Source of the DNA: Epiperipatus broadwayi
Taxonomy: Eukaryota > Onychophora > Udeonychophora > Euonychophora > Peripatidae
Assembly: GCA_028023455.1 (NCBI GenBank)
Contig: JAQFVV010006337.1
Span: 1,169,001-1,233,000, forward strand
Direction: 5' to 3'
DNA length: 64,000 nucleotides
Under the pieces are notes generated by a model. That model was not told the DNA's origin, did no database searches, and saw nothing but the letters and a program-made list of their open reading frames with translations. How positions within the stretch are numbered: the stretch's first letter is position 1; each line of letters opens with the position of its first letter. Position numbers and translations under genes: made by a program. Shown piece after piece: positions 13,310-24,334 of the stretch.

Positions 13310-14825
13310 TTAATATTGTAAAATCCTTTGGACTACATATATGGCTGTATTATTTTGGTGAACATAAAAAGCTGAATAAACTGTATCATCTTCTCTTGCT
13401 CTATTATAAGTATATTTATGTTGTTGAAGGCGATATTTAATATTTGTTTTGGTTTCTCCAACATATATTGCACTACAATTTATTTGTGGGCATCTAATAG
13501 AGTATACAACACTGCTTTTATCCTCCTTATTTATTATTTCCTTAGAATTATTTATTAACCTATTAAGGTTAGGTGGAGTTCTCCATGCTAATCGAAAATC
13601 TTGACTTAAAACTTTTATTATATTTTTATTAATATTGGGAATAAAAGCTAATGACATCCATGGTTTATTATTCATATTTATATGGTCACTATTATGACGT
13701 TGTTTATAATGCTTCAATACAGTAGATAATAGCATTTGTTTATTATAACCCACTTGTATTAAATCTTGCATATAACATTTTATATTATCTTTCATAAACA
13801 TTTCATTTGAACACAGTCGTTGATTACATGTTAAAAAGGCTCTAAAACCAGCTAATTTGTGTACTAAAGGAACATTAGATGTTGGATGAATGTAACCTCT
13901 ATTATCTATATGTTTTACAACCATTTTATATACTAATTTATCATCTACCCTTGATATTTGCAAATCTAGGTATTTAATACTAGAATTGTCTTCTCTTTCT
14001 ATTGTCCAAACTAAACCATCTTGGTTCTGCAAACTATCAAAAATTTGCTTTATAATGTCTAGTAGCCCATATATCAAAACATCATCCACATATCTACAAT
14101 ATAATGTGTTCTCATTTCTTACTAATATGGGATGCACAATTCGCTGTTCAATATTATCTACAAACAAATTACTTAATAACCCACTTACAGCCAAACCCAT
14201 TGGCCATCCTTTTTCCATTCTATATAAGTTACTACCATGTGCTGCAACAATATCATTGCTTATCCAAATTAAAACATCTATAATGAAAGATATTTTATCC
14301 TGTGGCATTTCTTTAGCACACAATTTATCTCTCAAAATTGTAATAGATGCAGATCGATCCACTGATCCATATAATTCCACCACATCCAATGAAACAAACT
14401 TGTACTCCTTAATTATAGCTGTTTTATTAAGTATAGTAACACAATCAAATGACGATTTTAATGTATATTTTCCAAACCCAACAAAATCTAAAATCCACTT
14501 AACTAAAACTTTTGCTAGCTTTTGATAATATGCCCTTGTAAAATCCATCATTAATCTTAAAGGAGCATTAAGCTTATGTGTTTTTACATTCACAAACATT
14601 TGCGGAATAAAAGTTGCTGATGGATAAACTTCCCTATATTCTTTATTAGTAAGAAACATTTTACCATGTGCTCTTAAAATCTTTGAAACAAACTAATTTT
14701 TCATAGCCTTTATATTATAATGTTTAATTCTAATAAAATTCATTTTCTCTATTTATTGTTTAAGTTTAATTTCATATGTATCTTTATCCATTAATACAAA
14801 TCTATGTGATTTATCTTCCTTAGAA
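13310..14825 (-). pseudogene. Penelope-like retroelement: reverse transcriptase plus GIY-YIG endonuclease, 5'-truncated
   Basis: A 449-aa open frame (14,659 to 13,310) has the domain order of endonuclease-positive Penelope-like elements. The RT core carries motif A FVSLDVVELYG (Asp92), motif B KGWPMGLAVSG (~150-160) and the catalytic CRYVDDVLIYG box (YVDD 190-193). It is followed by KYLDLQI (~229-235) and a linker, then a C-terminal GIY-YIG nuclease with VVYSIRCP at 384 and AIYVGET at ~397-403, with Arg410 and His414 downstream. Upstream, on the same strand to about 14,825, the translation continues as RFVLMDKDTYEIK, the conserved PLE N-terminal stretch, interrupted by stops. The catalytic Asp residues are intact, but the N-terminus is lost and the end of the nuclease after residue 449 is short, so the copy is probably dead. 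The element lies antisense to the proposed host exons. Confidence 0.9.
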
Positions 14826-14829
14826 CAAA

Positions 14830-15433
14830 TCAGCTGGTTATTATTTAAAAATAATTTAACTCTGTATTAACAATTGTCACGAATTGTTATTTATATTATT
14901 TTTATATTATATACAGAAGTATTATTTATTTATTATGAAGCCTTTTGAAATCTTAAAGAGTGACTAAACAAAGTAAAATCAGTTCTTATGGCAGTTATAA
15001 GATTGCACTTCTTAAATTAGTGTTTATCTTAGGAATCAAAGTTAATTTTCAATAATCATCTCTTTAGAAGTCAGGCACAGAAATTAAGTGGCACATTATT
15101 GCTAAAGAAATAAAACCAGTTCATCATCACATTCTTGGTTATTATATTTTGAGAAATGATAGATTTTAATTTGGTTTTTTAAATAACACCTTGTTGATAT
15201 ATTTTGTTTGTTTCCTTGGGTCATGATTGGTGCTTATTTTGCAATTGTTTTCTACACAACAGCTATGCAGTGATCTGCATTTAAATTATTTTAGCTTTAA
15301 TGTATGTATTTCATCTATATTTATTAGGTACTGTTATTCACATCATTATCTATAGTTACAGTTAAACATCAGTGGATCTTCATGAAGCTCTAACCTTTTA
15401 TAATTTTATGAATAACTAACTTTTTTCTTGCAG
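14830..15433. other. AT-rich non-coding stretch, probable intron
   Basis: Nothing recognisable apart from the acceptor (TTTTTTCTTGCAG) that ends it. Confidence 0.4.
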
Positions 15434-15544
15434 ATCTATTTTATCATGAAGGCAAAATAATATCAACAGGTTCAAATAAAAATATCAGAAATATAAATTT
15501 ACTTTTTGGCTATAAAACAAATACTTTTGAATTATTCTGTTCAG
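15434..15544 (+). CDS. Candidate host-gene exon (111 nt, phase 1-1)
   Basis: The segment is preceded by the canonical acceptor TTTTTTCTTGCAG and followed by a GTTACA donor. In phase 1 it is open for 36 codons, encoding LFYHEGKIISTGSNKNIRN followed by a hydrophobic stretch and ending FELFCS. It is the longest of the candidate exons and keeps the same phase and 3n length as the others. The Gly/Ser-rich turn after a short beta-like stretch is compatible with a beta-propeller or similar repeat protein, but I cannot assign a family. If spliced to the 13,170 exon, the junction codon (G plus AT) would be Asp. Confidence 0.45.
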
Positions 15545-18187
15545 GTTACAGCTTTGTTTCTTCTTTATCACTGTTAACACAAATTATAAATATGTAAAAC
15601 TCCAGTGACTGTTTTTTCCTGAAAAACAATGTGAGATCTCTGGCACAAAGTTGTTAATATATGTCTCTCAGGGCAATTTTACAACAGTTAAAGGTTGCAA
15701 GATGTGCTCACAATGGTAATAAATATAGATTAAAATAACCAGGAACTTCATGTCTGATAAAGATATATAAAAAACAAGAGAATGTAAAAATAACTAGGAA
15801 TTTAAATATATGACAAACAATTTTCAAAAAAACTAGATATAAATCATCTGATAGTTTCAGAAAATATAAAGAGGCAGGGATTGAGACATTTGGTAAGAGT
15901 TGCATGAATTCTGTAATGCATATAAAAGTATTAAAATGGATCCCATGTATTATCACTTTTGACAATGAGCAAATGTACATGAAACATATCCAATAAACAA
16001 CTTTACTTTTAATAGGTATTAGCATAAAAAAGAAATCATCAAAAATTTACATATCCATGGTTTTGACAACAATAATTTTCAACATATTTTATTTGTGTTA
16101 TTTATAAATGTCATCATTTGATTTATAAGATATAATTTATTTGATCACATTCTTGTTTACTTTATTGTTTTTGAATATATTTCATAATAGGTATGACACA
16201 TCAGTTGATAATTTTTTTTCATGAAGAATACATTCATATTTAATCCATTCTCATTGTCCCTTAACAAAATACATTTTATATGTTTTCTCTAGGATTTCTA
16301 ATTTAGATGACTTATTTCAACATGATCTTGGTCTTTCCATGGATCATTAACCAAAGTTACAATGGTTGTCTTCTATACTATTCATCATATTACCATCATA
16401 ATTATTATAAATTTTGTAAATTTCATTGTTATATATTTTTATTCATGCATCAATTAAAATCAAAGATATATAAGATATTGCCTCTATTTATCGATACTTC
16501 ATTGGCTTCATAATTACATGAGTTACAAATAAATCAAGTCAGATGTTACATGACCTAATTTAAACAAGCTTATTTGCGAGCTCTTTATAAAACATTTTAG
16601 ATGAGTTAGACATTAATATCACTTATTGCATCTATTTTATATATTTTCTATCATCCTTCTCAAACTCTAATATAATAATAACATTAATTTTACAATTATT
16701 TTTATTATGCACATCAATGAAAGACTTTTTTATGACTTATCTTAATCGGTGCTTGATTAACAATTTTTTTAATTCATTTTATTATCTGCTGAATTAATTT
16801 GAGACTTTTCAATATCAAATTGGAATTTATCAACATTCTCTGCATTTATTTAGATTCCTCTTTAGTTTCCATATCATTCTGAACTTATTCCACAACTATT
16901 TTATTAATTTTTCATTCCTCCACAAGGTCTTCCACACTATCTATGTCAATTTCTTTCCTATGATATCTTCATCAGAGTTTCATCAATCTTTTCAGAAGTC
17001 CCAGGTTTTACTAGTTTTTTATCCCTTTCTGAAAGCCCATCTTGAAATTTTGTCATAAATTTCATGATTTTTGTTCAATTTTTACATTTTCTAATTTATT
17101 CCATAAGAAATTGCAACATTTGAGAGCAAGCCATCTTTTAATTTAACTCTTCTATTTTCTGTTATATTTATCAAATTGTATTTTGAATTATTTTATTATT
17201 GTCAGATCATACAGCTTCTTATTTCCATTATCATTTCTTTTATACATATCTTTTGTCTTAAGCATCTCATTTATTTAAAATTATTCTTTAAGATATATGC
17301 CTTTCATCTTTTAATTTTTAATTTAGTATTATTTATTCTATATTTTGCTAATTACATCAATGACTAATTGTGATGAATTATCATTTATTCTTTTAGCTTC
17401 CAAATTTTTAATTGAGAATTTTGCTTCTTCTGTATTTAAATATAAGAGTAAATGATGCACTGCAAAACATATAGCAGTAACAAAGTCTCAGATTGAACTT
17501 GATAAAATGAAATAGTAGGTTTAACATTAGTTTGTGTTGTAAATAAAGATAATGATAATCATGATTGGACAATAATCACTGAGTCAAAATTTAAATTGCA
17601 TAGGTATATGTATGTAAATACTTATAGCAAACGTTAAATATTACTTTAAATATATACTCATCCTCAAGTAGAAGACATATTTTTATTTAGAGCTACCATA
17701 TATTCTCTGGACAAGGTAACTAATCTTTAACCATGCACACATATCAATGCATATAAATTATCTCTAATCTCAATTAATGAGGAGCAGATTGCTTTAACTA
17801 TGAAAACATGAAGCTAATTTATTAATTACTAAATAGAAAGGATATCGAATCAAGAATAAAGAACTAAGATTGTGTTTTAAATAATAAAAACATTTAATAA
17901 TAAATTATTACATATTTATATATGACAATACACAGTCGTTTACATTTATATTTGATTAAATGTGATAGCTATATTTGCAAAAACTTAATTAAGATGTGTT
18001 TCTAACTGTTTTAACATGCTAGCCTAATAATCTTAGAATTTTATAATTATCTAACTTGTTAAATCAATTTCCATTCATATTTAAACTATTAAATCAATAT
18101 TGTTTAATTTGCAATGAAATAAATCCTTATCATATATATATATATATATAAACATTACAAGCATAAAGCTAAACTAGTCAATATAAA
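15545..18187. other. AT-rich non-coding stretch with a foldback fragment and a weak exon candidate
   Basis: Contains a fragment of the 2.85-kb foldback family (about 16,533-16,600). A weak 51-nt phase-1 exon candidate lies at 17,397-17,447 (TTCTTTTAG before, GTAAAT after; encodes SKFLIENFASSVFKYK). On the minus strand at about 16,800-17,160 there is a broken Lys/Glu-rich translation that might be a decayed coiled-coil ORF; this is only a guess. Confidence 0.35.
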
Positions 18188-18325
18188 ATCAAAACTACCC
18201 CAAATCTAAAATTAAACCAGACCAGAATAAAAATAATATTAAAACACAACCTAAGGTTTCACTGCTACAAGCAGACTTCTCAAGTGTAAAGAAATAATAA
18301 AAAAAAACACAACTTATATATACTA

Positions 18326-18973
18326 TTAAAAACTACCCACAAATCCATTCACTTCCCATCCACCCTTAATATTAAAAGAACTCTTAAATAAGTTAATTGC
18401 TTCAGAATCATAAATTTTCAATAATAAAGACTCTTTAATTCTTCTTTTGATTTCATTTCTCTCAAAGAAGACAACCTTAGCTTCATCAAAATCAATAGTG
18501 TGGCCTGTATCTTTTTCATGGACATACAAAGCAGAACTAAGATATCTATTTTTAACTCTACTTTTATGAACCTTTACTCTTTCATTTAAACTCAAACTAC
18601 TCTGACCTATGTAAACCTTCTTACAAAATAAACAAGGAATAAAATATACCACACCAGGAATAGTCTTTCTATCAAAAACTTCCTTTGTATTATTCAATAA
18701 ATTATTCAATGTAACACCCCTTTTCCAAGCAATTTTCTTATTTCCAAACAATTTACTATTTCTACACACAATTTTATAAGAAGACAATTTAAATGGCAAA
18801 GAAATAAAATCATATTTTTCTTTAACCTTTACATCCTTACAAATATTACTATTAAATAAAATACTTTTAACAAATTTATCAGAGTATCCAACACTTAAAT
18901 AATCTTTATAAAATTGATATTTCTGAAACAAAGATCTATAATTAAACCTGATAGCTATCAGTCTGTATCTCAT
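18326..18973 (-). CDS. Penelope-type GIY-YIG endonuclease fragment (left arm)
   Basis: This 215-aa frame lacks any RT and corresponds to the C-terminal part of a Penelope-like polyprotein. A linker precedes the nuclease core: GVVYFIPC (107-114), CKKVYIG (117-123), Arg132 and His136 in the helix, and Glu181 in the KESLLLKIYD segment. The Cys114/Cys117 pair and downstream His residues resemble the CCHH zinc-binding variant of GIY-YIG seen in this group. The N-terminal ~12 residues come from the unique centre of the palindrome, so the ATG is probably incidental. All expected catalytic residues are present. Whether it is expressed is unknown. It differs clearly from the GIY-YIG domain at 13.3 kb and so belongs to another Penelope family. 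Confidence 0.8.
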   Translation of the reverse strand: MRYRLIAIRFNYRSLFQKYQFYKDYLSVGYSDKFVKSILFNSNICKDVKVKEKYDFISLPFKLSSYKIVCRNSKLFGNKKIAWKRGVTLNNLLNNTKEVFDRKTIPGVVYFIPCLFCKKVYIGQSSLSLNERVKVHKSRVKNRYLSSALYVHEKDTGHTIDFDEAKVVFFERNEIKRRIKESLLLKIYDSEAINLFKSSFNIKGGWEVNGFVGSF

Positions 18974-19040
18974 AAAGTAGCTGCTTTAAGGAATTATTGT
19001 CATAGGAATATTAAATTAAATAATTCTAGGGGGGTAGCTT

Positions 19041-19644
19041 TGTTTCAGAAATATCAATTTATAAAGATTATTTAAGTGTTGGATACTCTGATAAATTTGT
19101 TAAAAGTATTTTATTTAATAGTAATATTTGTAAGGATGTAAAGGTTAAAGAAAAATATGATTTTATTTCTTTGCCATTTAAATTGTCTTCTTATAAAATT
19201 GTGTGTAGAAATAGTAAATTGTTTGGAAATAAGAAAATTGCTTGGAAAAGGGGTGTTACATTGAATAATTTATTGAATAATACAAAGGAAGTTTTTGATA
19301 GAAAGACTATTCCTGGTGTGGTATATTTTATTCCTTGTTTATTTTGTAAGAAGGTTTACATAGGTCTGAGTAGTTTGAGTTTAAATGAAAGAGTAAAGGT
19401 TCATAAAAGTAGAGTTAAAAATAGATATCTTAGTTCTGCTTTGTATGTCCATGAAAAAGATACAGGCCACACTATTGATTTTGATGAAGCTAAGGTTGTC
19501 TTCTTTGAGAGAAATGAAATGAAAAGAAGAATTAAAGAGTCTTTATTATTGAAAATTTATGATTCTGAAGCAATTAACTTATTTAAGAGTTCTTTTAATA
19601 TTAAGGGTGGATGGGAAGTGAATGGATTTGTGGGTAGTTTTTAA
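19041..19644 (+). pseudogene. Penelope-type GIY-YIG endonuclease fragment (right arm, frameshifted)
   Basis: Inverted twin of the 18,326-18,973 frame. The last ~157 residues are open and nearly identical: Gln in YIGQSS is replaced by Leu, and one Ile by Met near the KRRIKES helix. A single-T deletion near 19,064 puts the start of the arm out of frame, and no in-frame ATG begins the remaining open part. The GVVYFIPC, VYIG, Arg and Glu positions are retained. Confidence 0.8.
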
Positions 19645-19995
19645 TAGTATATATAAGTTGTGTTTTTTTTATTATTTCTTTACACTTGAGAAGTCTGCTT
19701 GTAGCAGTGAAACCTTAGGTTGTGTTTTAATATTATTTTTATTCTGGTCTGGTTTAATTTTAGATTTGGGGTAGTTTTGATTATATATATATATATAAAT
19801 AACTACAACCATTAAATGTCTGTATTTTTAAATTATATAATAATAATTCAAACAAATATATTTAACACAGTATTCAAAATTAAATAATCTATTCTTTACC
19901 AGAAGTACTTTCAATTGTTTCACTGACAATCTTTATCAACTGTTAATACAAACGTACAAAAAATAAAAACTTGCATTACCCATCATTCAATCTAT

Positions 19996-20202
19996 TCAAA
20001 TTTCCCACAATTCTGTTGTCTTTATATTAGCCGATTGTTTATTCATCAAACCACCTCTATTCCTAGATATCATCATTGCCTCTTTAATTTTACGTTTTTC
20101 ACTACACCTTTCAATTTGAATAATTTTTATATCTCTATTATTAAATTTAAAACCATAATTACATGTTTTATTATGATCAAATATAATTGATGGAGTATTC
20201 AT
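19996..20202 (-). pseudogene. GIY-YIG C-terminal fragment (left arm of palindrome 2)
   Basis: The 68-aa frame has the features of the end of a Penelope-type GIY-YIG domain: an N-terminal His (DHNKTC), an IKIIQIERC strand, a KRKIKEAMMI helix with the catalytic-position Glu, and a terminal NKQSANI segment. The GIY and YIG motifs themselves are missing, so it is a 5'-truncated fragment without expected nuclease activity. It differs from its inverted twin at one residue (Ser/Thr). Confidence 0.6.
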
Positions 20203-20275
20203 ATTTACTGAAGATATATTTTCTTTCTGTACACGTTTATATAATGTACAGAAAGAAAATATATCTTCAGTAAAT

Positions 20276-20482
20276 ATGAATACTCCATCAATTATATTTG
20301 ATCATAATAAAACATGTAATTATGGTTTTAAATTTAATAATAGAGATATAAAAATTATTCAAATTGAAAGGTGTACTGAAAAACGTAAAATTAAAGAGGC
20401 AATGATGATATCTAGGAATAGAGGTGGTTTGATGAATAAACAATCGGCTAATATAAAGACAACAGAATTGTGGGAAATTTGA
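20276..20482 (+). pseudogene. GIY-YIG C-terminal fragment (right arm of palindrome 2)
   Basis: Inverted twin of the frame at 19,996-20,202, identical except Ser to Thr in ERCTEKRK. The same truncated GIY-YIG end with the KRKIKEAMMI helix; no GIY or YIG motif. Confidence 0.6.
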
Positions 20483-20673
20483 ATAGATTGAATGATGGGT
20501 AATGCAAGTTTTTATTTTTTGTACATTTGTATTAACAGTTGATAAAAATTGTCAGTGAAACAATTGAAAGTACTTCTGGTAAAGAATAGATTATTTAATT
20601 TTGAATACTGTGTTAAATATATTTGTTTGAATTATTATATATATATATATATTATATATATATATATATATAT

Positions 20674-22665
20674 TGTAAATATCAATAGGTCGATATTTAT
20701 ATTTTAAAAATTTGTTATTTGTTATTAAAAAAAAAAATCTCTTTAAGTTGAAGTTTACATATGAAATATTTAAATTTTTCTTTTATGTTTATTAAATATA
20801 GTTATTATTTGAAGTTATTATTTTATTTATATATATTGATAGTACATCATTATAAACATTTAATTATTAAAATAAATAAGGACATATAAATTATTAATTA
20901 TAAAAAAGATTATTTTATTTATAATGATTATTAAATGCAATAAATAATTATTTATGTATATTTTAAAAGATGTCAAATTTTCGATTTGATACTTTTTATA
21001 TGTATACTTAATATTTTATTTTTATTTTGATGTTAATTGTTGTAAAAGAGAACATATATATATAACATGAGTTTTAAAATAGCATCTGCTGGCATGAAAC
21101 CACGCGACAATAATAAGGAAGCCATTATTAGGATTATTGCTTATTAAAAATGGGATATAGAACAAACAACTGAAGGATAGAATTTTATTACATTTTATTT
21201 CTTTAAAGTTTACCATTTTTTTTAAAATACTGAAGTAACGTATATATTTTGTAATAAACATATAAATTATGACGGGGTAATAAGGATATATCGCAGCTAG
21301 GGCTGCATCATCATCATCGCTTTCATATATTCTAAAGCAATTTTTCAATGGAACAACTAAAAATTTCAACGTATAAATTTCATCGCGTCTGGAATTAAAA
21401 GCTGGCATAGCTATCTTAAATGTATTATCGTCAATTTAATTCTAATCTGGAAGTAATTGTAATTGATGTACTGGATTTAACATTTTAATAAAATATGCAT
21501 ATATTCAAGAATTAATAATCTTCTTTAATGAAATCGTTTCGTCGTCTTTTAATAGAATGCATTCTAAAAATAAAAATATAAAATATACAGATGAAAAAAC
21601 TCATGGACTAAATTAATTCTTAAAAGGACAATTAACTAAGTGAACTTTTAAAAAGGTATTTAATAATTTTATATATATATGAGTGATGTGTGGATATACA
21701 TTTTTGAGATTGATATATTTTTTTTTTGTTTATTTTTTTTTTCATTGTAAAATGTAACGTTTGTGAATGATCAATTTAAGCGTCTTGTTTTATTATAACA
21801 TTAAACGTATAACAGATGATGTTTAAGATAAATATTTAAATAATTTTAAAATCTGAAAATATAATTTATAAGTTGAGGTACTATATATTAATTATTATCT
21901 TTATATTATAACTATTAGGCAGAAATATGTCTTTATATATTTATTGTTTATATTAATATTGAAACATTAATATTATTTAAAGTCAAACGATAACATAAAA
22001 TAAAGATGTGCTATTTATTTTTATAAATAATGCCTTTGTAATTATTTAAAGATCGATACTATATTATTCTTATTTTCTTAATGCCAAAGTTATTAGTAAA
22101 TTAATTGAATTTACGACTTAATAAAAGATAATTTCTTATTTCATTTATTACTTGGTTTGTAGGTCACTTACATATATTATTATTCATACACATATTTAGA
22201 GGTACATAAATTTATATAGTAGATGTGTATATTTGAATTTAATAAAAGTCCCTTTATTTTTGATATATATATTTGATTAGTTAGTCACATCAACCTAAAA
22301 GATAAATTATAATGAAAGATCTCATTGATTAGTATGATTTTAGATTTGTTTTATATAAAGCTAGCTGGGAGGGCAATTTAAACAATTTATTAAAATATAA
22401 TTGGAACAAGTTTGTTTTTCTTCATTCTTTAATATAAATGGAATAACTCATATACATTCCATTATATTTAACTTGCTTAATTATGAGCTACCATATAGTT
22501 TCCATTACATTATTTATATAACCGGGATAATTTTGTCTTTCTTCAATTTAAATGGAATGTAGCAAGTACGATCCATTACATTTGGCTTACCCAAACATGG
22601 GCTACCTTAAGTTCCATTACATTTGGAGCATCCAAGTGAGGCTCTGAATTATAGGTTCCATTACA
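20674..22665 (+). repeat. 5' LTR of element A
   Basis: Matches 36,762-38,760 along its whole length. The last ~230 bp contain several copies of TCCATTACATTTGG, the final one spanning the LTR/PBS junction. Confidence 0.92.
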
Positions 22666-22667
22666 TT

Positions 22668-22685
22668 TGGCGCAACAACTAGGGC
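22668..22685 (+). promoter_or_regulatory. Primer-binding site of element A
   Basis: TGGCGCAACAACTAGGGC begins 2 nt after the LTR. A TGG start is expected for pairing with a tRNA 3' CCA, and the rest resembles the 3' end of tRNA-Lys with mismatches. Element B has the closely similar TGGCGCACCAACTAGGGC. Confidence 0.75.
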
Positions 22686-24334
22686 TAGAAATAAGCTAAT
22701 TAGGGCTTGAAATACCCCACATACTTGAGATTAAGATGTCTAGTATATATATTAATATGAGATGTATGGTTTAAAGAAAGAGAAGCATTTTTGTGTGTTT
22801 AATTTTTTTTATATAAATGGAAATATTTTAGCCTTATGTTTAGATGGTGATGGTTAATATTATTGTATTTTTTTTTAGTGATGAAAGATAAATATAGTCA
22901 TGAAGCAGTTTAATTTCAATTTAAAAAGTATATTGATGGTGTTGAATTATAGTATAATAATTTTGTACATATTTGGAAAGTTTGAGTTGTAGAAAAATCT
23001 ATAATTTTGAAGGTTGGATGGGATATTTGATTGTTGGAGTTTGGTTGGTTCTGTTGCAGGTATTGATGTTGAGTGGGGAGTTTTGTCATTGTCTTGAGGA
23101 TGTGATGCATTCATGTCACTTGTGATTGATTAGTCTCATTCATTGCTCCAACCCAAATCTTGATGTTTATTATTATTTATCATGAAGCAGTTAACAGTAG
23201 TCCTGCCATGATTTTATCTTTAAAACTCCAGAGAGAGTAAGATATAATTATTTTAATATAAGTATAATATTTGCCTCTAAGTCTCCCAAAGATGAGCAAG
23301 GAAATATTTATAAATAATAGCCCCTAAGACTTAAATATAAGCAGGGTAGTGTAATGGTGTTCTAAGAAAAATTATTATGGGTTGTAGTAGATAGGATAGA
23401 ATGAAATGTGATAGTCATCTAAGTGTTCATGAAACATTGTATGCTTTGGGAGTAATGATTGAATTCTTTTATCTACATCAAAGTTGTGAAGTGCTAATCA
23501 ATCTTTTGGTTGTCAATATCTGTCGGATCTTTGGAGGAATAGATAAGTATATAACTTAAATATATAACACCAAACTTAAGAGTTTGATTAATTGATTATT
23601 GTTTGTAACAAATAATCTATTACATTGATTATCAATTAGGGTTTGAAAACAAACATATCGATGTTTTATTTTTTTTTTTTTTGTAAGTGACTTTTAAACA
23701 TGAAGTTCAATTAGTAAATATTTGTTAGTAGTAAACTGCATTAGTACAATTTTAGTAAAATATTTCGAGCACAAAAGTTAATAATAAGTGAAGTGGATAT
23801 TTTTTTTTTATGTGTATAAAATGGTATTAAGTATTAAAGTCCAGAAAATTTATAGGTATCGATTTAAGTATTTTATATTTAACTACCATTATTTTGAATG
23901 AGAAAGTTGTCTCACTATATTATCAAATTAGTTATTTTAAGGCATGTGAACATTTAGTTGTAGTTTAAATATTTCAAGGTTATATTGAATTTGATATGAA
24001 GTATCCACATTTTAATATAGTATAAGTGTAGAATATTTATTATCATTAAATATAAATAAATGTTATTTAGTGATATCAGTTGTTACTCTCTGCATATATA
24101 TATATTTTAGAGAAATTTGTTGATGTTATGGTGATAGATAAGATTTTTTTTTTTTTTTAAGCCAAGAAGTTCATGAGTTCAAATAAGTAAAATTTAGATT
24201 GTCAGATAGCTATTATATATTATAAGATTAAAAAGGCTTGTATTTTTAGTTAAAAAATTGCTTGTTGGAATAATGATTGGAGATGGTGAGCCCTTGATCT
24301 GTGATAATTACTATATAGAAATATATATATATAT
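22686..24334 (+). other. Leader of element A (5' of the element B insertion)
   Basis: The first ~0.95 kb (to about 23,610) aligns base by base with the B leader (28,150-29,280), including GAAATACCCCACATAC, TTTGATTGTTGGAGTTTGG, CTCCAGAGAGAG and GTCAATATCTGTC. The rest is AT-rich without an ORF. A shared leader suggests packaging or translation signals, which is inference. Confidence 0.75.

Larger units (their letters stand above)
18188..19780. mobile_element. Palindrome 1: two inverted copies of a Penelope-type 3' end
   Basis: The arms 18,188-18,933 (element sense on -) and about 19,041-19,780 (sense on +) are almost identical inverted copies around a ~107-bp unique centre. Each arm holds the linker and GIY-YIG domain of a Penelope-like element plus its 3' tail, with (AT)n tracts near both outer ends (about 18,137-18,152 and 19,782-19,797). 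The arms differ by a few substitutions and a 1-base deletion in the right arm, so they are not a perfect assembly reflection. Head-to-head inverted copies are a known arrangement for Penelope-like elements. Confidence 0.85.
19846..20632. mobile_element. Palindrome 2: two inverted copies of another GIY-YIG 3' end
   Basis: The arms 19,846-20,232 and 20,246-20,632 are inverted copies around a 13-nt loop, so the whole unit is almost one continuous hairpin. Each arm encodes a 68-aa frame. (AT)n tracts lie outside both ends and the right one is the landing site of LTR element A. Only about 65 bp separates it from palindrome 1, so two different Penelope-like families have made head-to-head structures side by side. 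Confidence 0.8.

Noticed and set aside
13986-14525. 179-codon plus-strand open frame
   Set aside because: Exact antisense of the Penelope RT domain; a shadow of the real minus-strand frame.
16800-17160. Minus-strand Lys/Glu-rich translation resembling a decayed coiled-coil ORF
   Set aside because: Many stops and no alignable motif with the A or B ORFs; AT-rich DNA often gives such composition.
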